Source of the DNA: Rhynchopus sp. YZ270_cl-10
Taxonomy: Eukaryota; Euglenozoa; Diplonemea; Diplonemida; Diplonemidae
Assembly: GCA_964035575.1 (NCBI GenBank)
Contig: OZ037895.1
Coordinates: 744,001-808,000, forward strand
Length of the DNA stretch: 64,000 nucleotides
Reading direction: 5' to 3'
Part shown: positions 19,099-28,897 of the stretch, piece by piece
Layout of the letters: the number at the start of each line of letters is the position of its first letter
How positions within the stretch are numbered: position 1 is the stretch's first letter
The notes under the pieces: model-generated
Databases searched by the model: none
What the model was told of the DNA's origin: nothing
The model's input: the letters and a program-made list of their open reading frames with translations, nothing else
Translations under genes and position numbers: made by a program

Positions 19099-22000
19099 AC
19101 CAGGCACTCCGCTAGGTACTAAAGTTCTGTTGATTGTCAACAGAACTTTTTGAAAATGGGGAAAAAAAGAAAAAAAAAAAAAGTTCTGCTAAGTGGTTCA
19201 GACCCGTTCTACCTGTCAAAAAAGCTCAGGAGAAGAAGATATGGAGAGGTGAGTCCTCAAACGTCCCAAAAAAGTCAAAATCGGGCGTTGGTAAAAAAAA
19301 AAGTTGCGTACCGTGCGCCTGCGGCGCAAGCATGTACCCCACCAACGTGGACCATCAACAGAATATTTTCAAAATCGGAAATCCTAGCGGAGAGCCTGGA
19401 TTGGACACAACAAAAAAAAACAAAAGGAGAAAAAAGGTTCCGCAATGATGAATCTAAGCCACTGCCTGCATTCCAACAATTTATTGAAAAAATGGCAGTA
19501 GCTTGTACAGGTGGCAACTACACTATTCCAACAATTTTTCAAAAAAAAGGCGACTTTGTGTACATAACCTCGGATAGGTGATTGTCGAAACTACACAAAT
19601 ACACATAGCCTTCGGGCGACATTGTTCAGATCCGACCTGAGATTGGCGGTTGTCGATCTAGCAAAGAAAAATGGAAAAAAAAAAAAAGCTTTTGTCCCAT
19701 TCTCTTCACGCTTTTGACAGGATCAGAAGCGTTGCTCTGCGTAACACATTCTGTGCCTGTAGGCGATATTGTGTTTGTACAGAACCCTACCCCCCTTTTT
19801 TTTTTGGTAAAAAGTGGTAAAAGAACACCCAACAAAGAAGGGACGACGATTTGCCTTGGCAACTAGTAACGTTCTCTTTGCGTTGGCTGTTTTACCTTTC
19901 CCCCCCGCACCCCTGTTTTTTTTATTATTATTTTTTAAATATTTCACTCAGCTCGGCATTTAGTTGGTTGGTCGTTATTACAAGAATGGAGATCCATTAT
20001 ACATAAAACGACGCCCCCTTTTTTTGCCGATCGTATTTCTTTTTTTTTTTTACTTCAACAAAATGTTCTTCTAGTGTCGACACAAAATTTTAATTCTTTT
20101 GATCTGTGCACTAGCGGCACATTTCTCCACATTCCCCCCTCTCTTTTGTTGTATTTAGGTGCACTCACCGAGAAATGCCACATAATTTTGCTTTATATTT
20201 GGAGAAGTTTGGAGTTTAGTAGTATTTAATACACCAAATTTATCGGCAAAATCAGGTGGAAGTGAGTGGAAGAGAGCATTGTAGCTTTAATTTTTTTTTT
20301 TTTTCAACCAACACACAATATTCACGATGTGAAACACCTGAGAGCGGGACAGTGACAACAGGTTTATCCACACTTCTTTATTATATCAGATGTAAACCAC
20401 GAAAGGGACTGTAGGACTGCATGATTGGGTTGTCCACCCCCCCCGGTACAGCCGGTCATACCAAGTTAAAGGTACACTGTCACGAGAGGTCTTTGTATTT
20501 CAACTCTACTTATTTTTTATTTTTATTTTTGGAAAAAATGCGAAAAAAAAAAAAATGCCGGGATATTAGGTCCACCCCCCTTTATGGAGACAGTGATACG
20601 ATATGGTGATGCAGGGACATCTTTACATACCCCTTCCCCTCCTTTTGTGCTTTTTTCAGTATTGCCTTTTACCTCCCTCCCCTAGGATAGTACGGCAAAG
20701 GGCCCCCTAGTGAGACGAGCGAGTCTGGACGATTGCTGTCGCATACGACAATGTGAACACTAATCGTGAACAATACTTTTGGGTTGCCTTTGTTTTATCT
20801 TTATTTCACCAGATTTTTTTTTTCTTTTTTTTCCTTTCAGTTTAAAAACTCATACAATGCCTCAACCCAACCCAACCCCCCCAGTCTTTTCATCTTACAT
20901 TCTCTGTTGGTTTTTGTTCGTAAATTGGGAGTCCCAGACAGACACACTTCATTATTTTTTTTTATACACCAGAAAAAAAGCAGCAAAAAGGGGAGGAAAA
21001 TGCCCCCCTTTCACAGTGAGGAACACCCCTCTGTAGTACAACATCAAAAAAACAAAATTAAGAAGCAGAACCAAATGTGGCGAGACATCCGAAAATTATC
21101 GGGAAGTCAGCGTCGCACGCCTTTGGGGTGGAAAAAAAAGGTACAGACTGCTGTGACATACTAATCTAAGATTTTTAAGACTTATGATTATTATACAAAG
21201 GGGGGGAAAAACGTGGAGATCACACGAAAAAAAAAAAAAAGCGAGGTGACTCCACGTTGTCAATTTATCAATTTATCAACAAAAAAGAATACTCAATTGA
21301 AGGTGTCATCTGTTTGGGTACACTCTGAGAACCGTATAACCCTACTTCTTTCTTTTTTTTCTCTCAAAGTTTGGGTACATTTAGTGCACCCTATTATACC
21401 ATATATTCAGTAGAATAGTTAGTATATGAAACAATTTTTTTCTCTTTTCCTCTTTTTTTTAAAGATGTGTGTGCATGAGAGATACATTCATCTTATCAAG
21501 TTTTCTTTTGTTCTCTCCCCCTTCCCCCCCCACTACGCACCACTAATGGTAGCTGCATTGCGCATAGCGATGTGAGCCTCAGGATAGGTCGTGATACGCA
21601 AAACACTGTATTTCTCTGTATCATTTAACGGTGCAATGCACAGTGCAGCCAAACCACCACCTCTCACCCACTTTGCAACAACGAACACCAGAATGCCTTT
21701 TTTGTAACGTCTACGGAGCGTTCTGGGTTCAATACTTTTTATTCGGTAACCGTGTGTATACCAATGAAGTGCTCTCTGGGGGGTTCGATAACCCCACGGA
21801 GAACCAGTGCCCCCTCTGCGTCCGCTGCTGTACGGTGAGACGTTTTGCACTTTCGACTTCTCTATATTCAGTAATATTTTTTTTTTTCTTCTTTTTCTCT
21901 CTCTCCCCCAAAAAGGTGATTACTTCGCTCAACGGCATTTCTTTGAAAGGATCGGATGCGAATGAGGTCTCCCTATGAGTTCCATTTTTTTTTTCTCCTT

Positions 22001-23362
22001 TTTTTTCCTTTTCAAATGAAAACTTGCAAAATGTGTACACGAGAGGCATATTCATCTGACAAATTTTTATTTCAGATAGCTACAAAGCGTAGCTTGAAAT
22101 AGTTCCTCCGATACGGTTCGCCAATCACCCCCCTCCAGGTAATTGAGCAATCAACGGAAAAACCTTTTTTCCTTTTACCTTATCAAAGTTACTATTTCCT
22201 CCCCCGCACAGTCAGCGCAACATAATATCTGCGATGGGAAGAAGTTCTGCACCGACCTCGAAGGGACAGAGGTGAGGCACATCTTTGTTGTATGATATGA
22301 TACCACATGATTGTTGTGAGTCCTTGTTGCTTATTCCTCCCCTTGTATTGCGCACCGTTGGCCGGTTGAGGGCTCCGCAGACCCCAAGAAATACAACTAG
22401 ATATTTCAACTTTTTAAAGTGATAAAACCCCCCAATATTCCATGCAATAAGGCCTTTAGCAATCACTACGTCAACAGTGCGCACCTTTCGTATCAATGTG
22501 TCTGTTTGCGACAAGAGAGAATCAACTGTGCAGACCCTGGCGATTATTGTCAAAAGTACATTTTAAAAAAACACGTATTTTATGCATATAAAAAGTTGTT
22601 AACGGAGAAACCCCCTTTGTGATGATGTCTGTTTATTGTGGGCGGTACTTCCCCCATAGTATCAGGCAGAAAAGAACCAGGTGATGTAAAATTGAGTAAC
22701 GATGCATCACCTCGTTACCCCCCCCCCTCTCAGTTCGCATAGTTCTATTGACGTTATTAGTAGAAAAAAAATCAAATGTGTATCACACCCTGCAGTTAAT
22801 TGCCTAATGCCAGACCTACAATTTTTTTTTCTTTGTGCGCGTTTGTCGAACTGAACCATGATTGCCCTTAGGGTCCCCGCTATGCTCCCACGGTAACTAT
22901 CGTGCAAATTCATAGTAGGCCGTTCAGGCTGGGGTATAAAGAGGTTGCGTGGCCTGACGAGCGGTTGTGAAGCGCCCTCCGTTCTCTTATAGTACAGATC
23001 ACGCTCATTCCACCCTTTTGCATGAGCTCGACTGAGTTGCGCTTTAGCATGTTTCAGCTACTCTTTCCTCCCCCCCCCTCTCCCCCTTTCAACTATTGAT
23101 TTATTCCTGCACCTCACTATTTTCCCCTCTCTCTCCAGACACCTTTTTATTTTGGTTTCTCGTTTTCCTTTTTTATACTTTATTCACTACTCAAAAAAGA
23201 TTTCTATTTCCCTCTCTCTCCCCTCTCCTTCTTGATTGTGTATAGACTGTCTTTGGGGCACATTTCTCCCTCTCTGCCCCTTCTCCTCCCCACACACTTT
23301 GCAGAGGGAATATCATAGGGATTCATCATGTGATTCTTATCTTTTTTGTGTTTTAGTTTTTG
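19099..23362. other. Long repeat-rich region without a recognised gene
   Basis: 4.2 kb of T-tract-rich DNA. It contains a perfect hairpin at 19121-19149 (AAAGTTCTGTTGA with 3-nt loop), diverged GATTGTCGA modules at about 19570 and 19609-19660, an H3 copy at about 20470-20505, H2 copies at about 21464 and 22031, and copies of Nramp-flank sequence at 21745-21852 and 22078-22200. About 21340-21430 resembles 45083-45155 (GTACAT...GTGCACCCTAT). A TATAAA-like GGGTATAAAGAGG is at 22933-22945. Short open frames here have no coding character. Confidence 0.5.
21745..21852 (+). repeat. Third copy of a flank segment with a B-box-like core
   Basis: Matches 10608-10695: GTAACCGTGTG, CCAATGAAGTGCTCTCTGGG, GGGTTCGATAACCCC, then GCGTCCGCTG...ACGGTGAGACGTTTTGCAC. 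GGTTCGAtaaCC resembles the RNA polymerase III B box (GGTTCGANNCC), so a tRNA-related SINE is possible. Confidence 0.55.
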
Positions 23363-25984
23363 ATGCCGGGTGACAATACGTCTGCCGCGGATGCGTCTGA
23401 ATCGAAGCCTCGGAAGGGTGCTGATGCCGAGCAGATCAGCCGCCTGTTCGCAGAGTTCGACTGCAACAATGCAGGGGTCATCGGGTTTCTCGAGCTGAAG
23501 GAGCTGCTGGTGTACCTTGGCGCGTTGATACCGATATGCGATCTGCTCATGCTGCTGTCAGAGGTCAACATCGCCCCCACATCAGCCTTCACCGAGGAGC
23601 ATGTTCTCCTTGTGTACACACTGTACATAGAAAAGAGCAGAATCCGTGCCATGTACAAATCGGAAGCAACGAAGGTGCATCTCAAACGAGCCAACGCAAC
23701 CCTCGGCTGGTTCGAGTCAATCTATTTCAGCATGTGGAAGGTGCTCCTGAAGCTCTGTATTCTCTTCAGCTTTGTGGATGTGTCGTGCCATTATGTTGGT
23801 CTAAGGGGACATGAGGACAACGTCGTGCCGTACGTAGCGATCTACGCATTCATTACGTGCTGTTATGTTGCGGATTTCTTGATAGATTTGTTCTTGAATA
23901 TACCAATAGACATTGAGCCGGAGGAGCAGCAGCAGCAGCAGCAACAGCAGCAGAGTGACGGTGGGACTTTGTTGCCGCCAGAGGAGTTGATGTCGCCTCT
24001 GCGCATCAGGGATGATGGGCTCATCCCGCAGGAGTCAGAGATGATGTTCGGAGGCGAGGATGCGTCGGACAACGACAACTTCTCGATTGCCAAAGCAGAC
24101 TCGGTGTTCTCCTTATCTAGCTTCACAACAAACAACGCACCAGCAGACGCCATCCGCACTGCGCGAGAAAACCGCCTCGTGGACCGCGAGCACGAACAGC
24201 AAAAGCGAAGAGAAAATCAGAAGCAGAAGCGCAGCAGTGACAGCTCCACACACACCAACTTCTTTGCGCACGTATCCCTGCTCACCTGCAACCCATTCTA
24301 CATATGGACACGAGAGTTTTATTGCGATGTCTTGAGTTCGCTGCCACTGGACCTGTTCTTCGCACTGGTGTATCCTCCTCTGGCCTTCCCTGCCGAACAT
24401 CTGCGATTATTCAAATTACACAAATTCCACCAAAGTCTTGGCAAGAAGCACGGTTCTCTAGTCCTAGCCTCTGACGTGCTGCTTGTCCACAGAACATCCC
24501 CCTGCCTGGTGTACTTCTTCGATGCCCTCACCCTCCTCCACACCCTCACCCTTGTGTGGCTCTCTATCTGCCCTGAGGAGCATGAGGAAGACTACGTCAC
24601 CGGGTTGTACTTTGTGACCTACACTCTTCTCACGGTGGGGTACGGGGACATTGACGTGACCACGCCAGAGCAGAAGGTGTTTGCTATTGTGATGTGCGTC
24701 ATGAGTCTTACCTTGAACGGGTTGGTGATGGGTGTTCTGGCGTTGTACTGCCAGAAGACGTCTGCAAAGACGAAGGGGGAGATCCTACTTCTCAGCAGCA
24801 TACGTTCCTTTGAGAACGTGCACATCCCGAATGCTATTTGCGAGGACATTTTGTGTTTGTTCTACAAATCGAACCTGGCAGGGGAAGGCTTGATCCGCGG
24901 CCACTTGCCGCCTGATTTGGTTGACACGACAGATCTTTTCTTGAAGGTTGCGTTCTTGGAGAATGTCGCCTTTTTCAAGAATATTTCGCGCGACTGTAAG
25001 ATCAGCGTGGCGGGGTTGTTGCAGCCGTTGTTTGCGGTTCCTGAGGAGTGTGTGATCATTGCGGGGGAGGAGACACGACTGTTCTTTATTGTGTGGCAGG
25101 GATTTCTTACGCGATCTGCTGTGACACAACGACAGGGCGATGGCACAGAGGACACGAACGATTACTCGGAGGAGGTGCTTAACGCTGCTTCATCTTTTGG
25201 CGAGACAGCGTTTCTTCGGGGAACGAAGTCCGACTACACTGTACAGTCCACAACATACTGTGTGCTGCTGACACTGACACCGACTGCGTGCAAGCATCTG
25301 TCGAAGATCTTTCCTGTCTTCCTCGAAGCGCTTTGTGACGGTGTTGCGTCACGTGGCTACAGCCGCGACGACGTTATCTTCGTCGACAAAGCGATGCCTG
25401 TCATCGACGTGACGGACCTGCAGTTGGAGGAGCTTGAGCGCATTGCTTCGCCGAAGCAGTTGCCTTCGAAGAGAGGGCTCTTTCCACGGCGGGCGATTGA
25501 TGTGTGTGTCAAGGTTGAGGAGGAGAGCTCAGAGAACTTTGGTTCGAGCGCCAACTCTTTGCAGCGGATCAGTCCCACTGGGAGCAAGGCTACGAGTCCA
25601 AAGCTGGGCACCGCAAGCCCCGCCAGGCGCGGGAGTAAGTCGGGAGAGTCACCACGCAGCCCTTTGTTCGGCAAACAGCTGGACGAGTCTGCCAATAGAC
25701 GCATCTCATGTGCCTCCTGCACAAGCTATGGGTCCTGCCATAAAGCCATTGTCGGTGTGCGCGGAGGTGGTGGCTTCGAAGACCGTCCACCCAGCTTCAG
25801 GTTCCGAAGGGCAAGCACCAATGAGAAGAGACCCGCCCCACCCCGTGCCGAAGTCTCATCAGCACAACCACCGGCACCAGCATTCACGTTGACTGCAGGA
25901 GACGCAGTGCCTCCCGTAAAGAAGAGCTTAAATATGTACCGCAAACGGCTGCCAAAGGTGCTCCGACATGTATGTGGCAAATAG
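23363..25984 (+). CDS. Voltage-gated-type K+ channel with EF-hand and cyclic-nucleotide-binding domain
   Basis: 873 aa, intronless, ATG at 23363. The N-terminus has one degenerate EF-hand (FAEFDCNNAGVIGFLELKEL, residues about 30-50). Hydrophobic segments span about 120-180 and 300-450, interrupted by a cytoplasmic insert with a poly-Gln run (about 190-198) and acidic/basic low-complexity sequence. RLFKLHKFHQSLGKK looks like a weak S4. The selectivity filter TVGYGD is at about 424-429, typical of K+ channels. After S6, about residues 530-655 form a CNBD-like beta-roll (LENVAFFKNISRDCKISVAG ... FGETAFLRG). The architecture matches the EAG/HCN/plant-Shaker superfamily; ligand binding is unproven because the usual PBC Arg is not obvious. 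The C-tail is Ser/Pro-rich and ends in a basic cluster. It likely acts in the plasma membrane. Confidence 0.9.
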   Translation: MPGDNTSAADASESKPRKGADAEQISRLFAEFDCNNAGVIGFLELKELLVYLGALIPICDLLMLLSEVNIAPTSAFTEEHVLLVYTLYIEKSRIRAMYKSEATKVHLKRANATLGWFESIYFSMWKVLLKLCILFSFVDVSCHYVGLRGHEDNVVPYVAIYAFITCCYVADFLIDLFLNIPIDIEPEEQQQQQQQQQSDGGTLLPPEELMSPLRIRDDGLIPQESEMMFGGEDASDNDNFSIAKADSVFSLSSFTTNNAPADAIRTARENRLVDREHEQQKRRENQKQKRSSDSSTHTNFFAHVSLLTCNPFYIWTREFYCDVLSSLPLDLFFALVYPPLAFPAEHLRLFKLHKFHQSLGKKHGSLVLASDVLLVHRTSPCLVYFFDALTLLHTLTLVWLSICPEEHEEDYVTGLYFVTYTLLTVGYGDIDVTTPEQKVFAIVMCVMSLTLNGLVMGVLALYCQKTSAKTKGEILLLSSIRSFENVHIPNAICEDILCLFYKSNLAGEGLIRGHLPPDLVDTTDLFLKVAFLENVAFFKNISRDCKISVAGLLQPLFAVPEECVIIAGEETRLFFIVWQGFLTRSAVTQRQGDGTEDTNDYSEEVLNAASSFGETAFLRGTKSDYTVQSTTYCVLLTLTPTACKHLSKIFPVFLEALCDGVASRGYSRDDVIFVDKAMPVIDVTDLQLEELERIASPKQLPSKRGLFPRRAIDVCVKVEEESSENFGSSANSLQRISPTGSKATSPKLGTASPARRGSKSGESPRSPLFGKQLDESANRRISCASCTSYGSCHKAIVGVRGGGGFEDRPPSFRFRRASTNEKRPAPPRAEVSSAQPPAPAFTLTAGDAVPPVKKSLNMYRKRLPKVLRHVCGK

Positions 25985-26303
25985 TAGAACAGTGGAGTGT
26001 TGTTGGTGATGTTCGCCATATTCCCCGAATGGCTACGCAGGGAATATAAAATATTTAAAAACGCGTCGCTGCGGTAAAACGTGAGTGCGTGTTAAATACC
26101 ACATCATAAAACTCCTTAATCTTCACATAAAACCTCTTTTTCAAGGCCTCCTCTATAGCTCAAACATTTGTTTTTTTGAACATTTATGTGCCTTCTCGTC
26201 TTTGATTGGAAAACCTATCATCCAGCGTGGTGTTGAGTTTGGTGATACCTGTCTGCAAATACACTATTCCAACATTGGACCAACAATTTATCAGCAAAAA
26301 TAA

Positions 26304-26350
26304 ATAGTGGAGTTCATCCTCGGGTGTCCACACTAATACAACTAAGTTTT
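26304..26350 (+). repeat. A-tailed dispersed module H5
   Basis: GTGGAGTTCATCCTCGGGTG, then TCCACACTAATACAACTAAG and TTTTCAAAA. Copies at about 39436-39480, 48835-48870, 53091-53135 and 63073-63120 end in A runs, as a retroposed RNA would. Confidence 0.65.
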
Positions 26351-27692
26351 CAAAAAACAAACACCAACACAAACAGACGATACGGGAACGAGTGAAGGGG
26401 AGTGGTGTGATCTGTCTGGATGAGATGGCGACCCGCATTCGGATGTTCCTCTTCACAAACAGGATCTTCTTCGTTACGCAGGAATCACAGCACTCGCAGT
26501 ATTCGCAGATATCACAGCTCAACTCCTCATATGACTCCTCAAGGTCACGAGAGTAGCAACGCTGTGTCTCTACCCTTAATTTTTTCCTCCTTTTTACCAT
26601 TTTTTTTTTTTTTTATTGGGATGCCTTTTTTTATCAAAAAAGGCGGCTATCTAAACCTTTTCCACTGTGCGTTTATCAGCCCTTTGGAGCTTTGCATTCA
26701 AGGCTGTTTCTTTTGATGACTAAGCACGAGAGGCTTATGTTTATCGATAAACGTTTCTTTATTTTGTATTGATGCTTCGACTGCAACGACTACGACGAAC
26801 TCAAACTCACAAAAAGACGCACTTTACCGGATTAAATATGAACTCGATCGGGTTTTCCAACCTGATAACCTCGAAACCCCCCCCCCCCCCCCCCGTACAT
26901 GAGAGCCGCTACAACCACTATGGTCACTTCGATTAGTTTGTACGTTCTTCAGGTTTCTAGCTCTGTAGGAAACAGAGCACTTTCCCCCTTTTTTTTCTGA
27001 ATTGGTTCTCGATGCTTTCTGTGGTCTGAATCGAAAGACTTTAGGATGTGTTTTTAGGGCCGCTTTTTCAGTTTCCTGCTTTTTTTTTTTGAGCTAAAAG
27101 CCTATTTTCTTATTAGTTTTTATATGTTTTGGAGTCCTTCTTAATAGGGCTTTTACGACAGCTATAACTATTCTGTGTGGAGATGTGTTCTTGGGATCCC
27201 TTGAGATGATCACCCCTGCAAAAGTATTGACAACCCACACCCAAGGCTACCGATATTTGCAACGTCATAATGTCCCAAAAAGCCAATGGTGAGCGTCGCA
27301 ACTTCTTCAGTGGGGGATAGCTATGCCACGAATAATTTTTTTTGGTCAGTGCCTGTGTCCCAGAGGCGTTTGCACTATCAGCATCACTTTTTTTTTTGTG
27401 TGTGGTGACTAAAGCAACGTAGCGAGGCTTGGGATCGATCATCTCACTTTTTTTGCATTTTCTTTTTTCCCCCGTTCAAGCAACTAGAGAAAAAGAGACA
27501 GAACCACAGAAAATAGAATACAAAAATAGCTGGTTATGTGCGTGTACAGAAGAAAGCAACCGGCCCCCGGATCAGAGGCCTTTTCTTGAGAGTGTTTTTC
27601 TGGATAGTGAACGGCTGAATGGCTACACTACAACCAGCAAAAAAAAAAAAAAAAAAACGGACGACCTCCGTCTGTATCTTTGAAGTACAATA

Positions 27693-27750
27693 GCCTTTGG
27701 GCGACATTGAGTACAGATCCTGCATTAGCAGGTGATTGTCGACACAACAA
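27693..27750 (+). repeat. Dispersed module H4 (GGGCGACATTG + GATTGTCGACAC)
   Basis: GCCTTTGGGCGACATTGAGT, ACAGATCCTGC, then GGTGATTGTCGACACAACAA followed by an A run. Close copies at 31042-31101 and 48160-48222, and decayed ones at 19609, 52169 and 53008. The 3' half alone recurs at 31113, 40348, 47170 and 57200. Confidence 0.7.
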
Positions 27751-27988
27751 AAAAACAAAAAAATCGGGGGGCAACAGTATTGAAGTGTACCATTGATAAG
27801 CAATGGTATTTCAATGATGATATAGGTGAGTGACGACACCTCCCCCCTTTTTTTCTTTGCCAGTTGTGTGCACGAGTAGGAAGGAAACCTCCTCTTTAGC
27901 CCACCGAGCCAACTCCATTTTTTTTTTCTTGGAGCTTCCAGGACCGTACATGCTCTATTCCCTAAAAAGGAATAGTCAAAAAGTTTTC

Positions 27989-28021
<33 letters not shown>

Positions 28022-28795
28022 GAACATTTGGGGCAGCAGTATTTAGGGCAGCAGTCTTCGGACAGGTGCGTGGCGACACCTCCCTTGCGAGCTCACAGAA
28101 GCTAAGTCGTTCATAATTTTTGTGTTGACAGGTCTAGGTTTTAGTTTTTGAAAAGACAAGTAGAGCGCAAAGACTGTTTGATAATAGCAACAGTGGTTAA
28201 AACTCTTTACATCTCGGAGGGTCTTGCACTGACGATGTCCCCCTCTGATACTACCAATGTATGCAGTTAGGACTGAAACATGATGTACTGAATTTCTAAC
28301 CAACTACTTTATTTTCTCACGTGACCCCTTTAACCCACCCTATCCCCCAAACTTTGATGATGCAACTTTTTTTTTTTTTTTTTTTTTTATTTTTTTTACT
28401 GGTTTTCTTCCTTGCTTTCGTATTTTTTGTTTTCTTTATCTATGTGGATCCCCCCCAGTGAACCGTTAGGGACCCCGCTCTGCCGTGGCAGTCGTGGTTA
28501 GCGTTGTCATGTTTGTCTGTAGCACACAAGTAAGAAGAGAGACTCAAGGTCTCATTGGCGTCTGTTTCTCAAAAGTTTGGTTGTTGTTCTACTCTTGTGG
28601 GTTGCCGTTAAACGGAAGCGCCTCCCCATTTACCACGAAAATCGGGGGGAACATACAGGCTGCACAGATCTCCCCCCACTATGTGGCAGTCGAGCCTTGT
28701 TACGTGGCTCCCTGGCCTGACTGCGAACTCCGCGCAACCTCACACGAGGTTAACCACGGAGTCAAAAAGAAAAAGAAAATATGTTAAAAATAAAA

Positions 28796-28846
28796 AATTT
28801 ATAAAGTGCACCCAAGCCCCCCGGGGCCTGGGCACCTTATAAATTA
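28796..28846. repeat. Inverted repeat AATTTATAA...TTATAAATT
   Basis: Arms AATTTATAA-GTGC-CCCA and TGGG-CACC-TTATAAATT flank a GC-rich centre (CCCCCCGGGGC). It lies just left of the LINE poly-T end and could be a separate foldback element or the 3' hairpin of a transcript. Confidence 0.6.
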
Positions 28847-28865
28847 AAAGGAAAAAAAATGATAT

Positions 28866-28897
<32 letters not shown>

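Larger units (their letters stand above)
25985..28779. other. Non-coding interval with several repeat modules
   Basis: Contains an A-tailed module (26304-26350), H1 hairpins (26715-26750 and a degenerate one near 27407), a C tract (26877-26895), a GCGTCCCAGAGGCGTTTGCAC module (about 27352-27375), the GGGCGACATTG/GATTGTCGACAC pair (27693-27750) and an A tract near 27990. About 28470-28765 is an island of less T-rich sequence with small inverted repeats (GGGGGGA/TCTCCCCCC, AACCTC/GAGGTT) and might be a structured RNA; I cannot identify it. Confidence 0.45.

Noticed and set aside
22212-22553. 113-aa minus-strand frame
   Set aside because: No domain, start at a non-ATG codon, and it lies in a repeat-rich interval; the composition does not separate it from chance.
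26184-26600. Minus-strand frame with a cysteine cluster (CDICEYCECCDSC)
   Set aside because: The first 60 residues look plausible, but the frame runs into an A-tailed repeat module and T-rich DNA, with no supporting splice site or family match.
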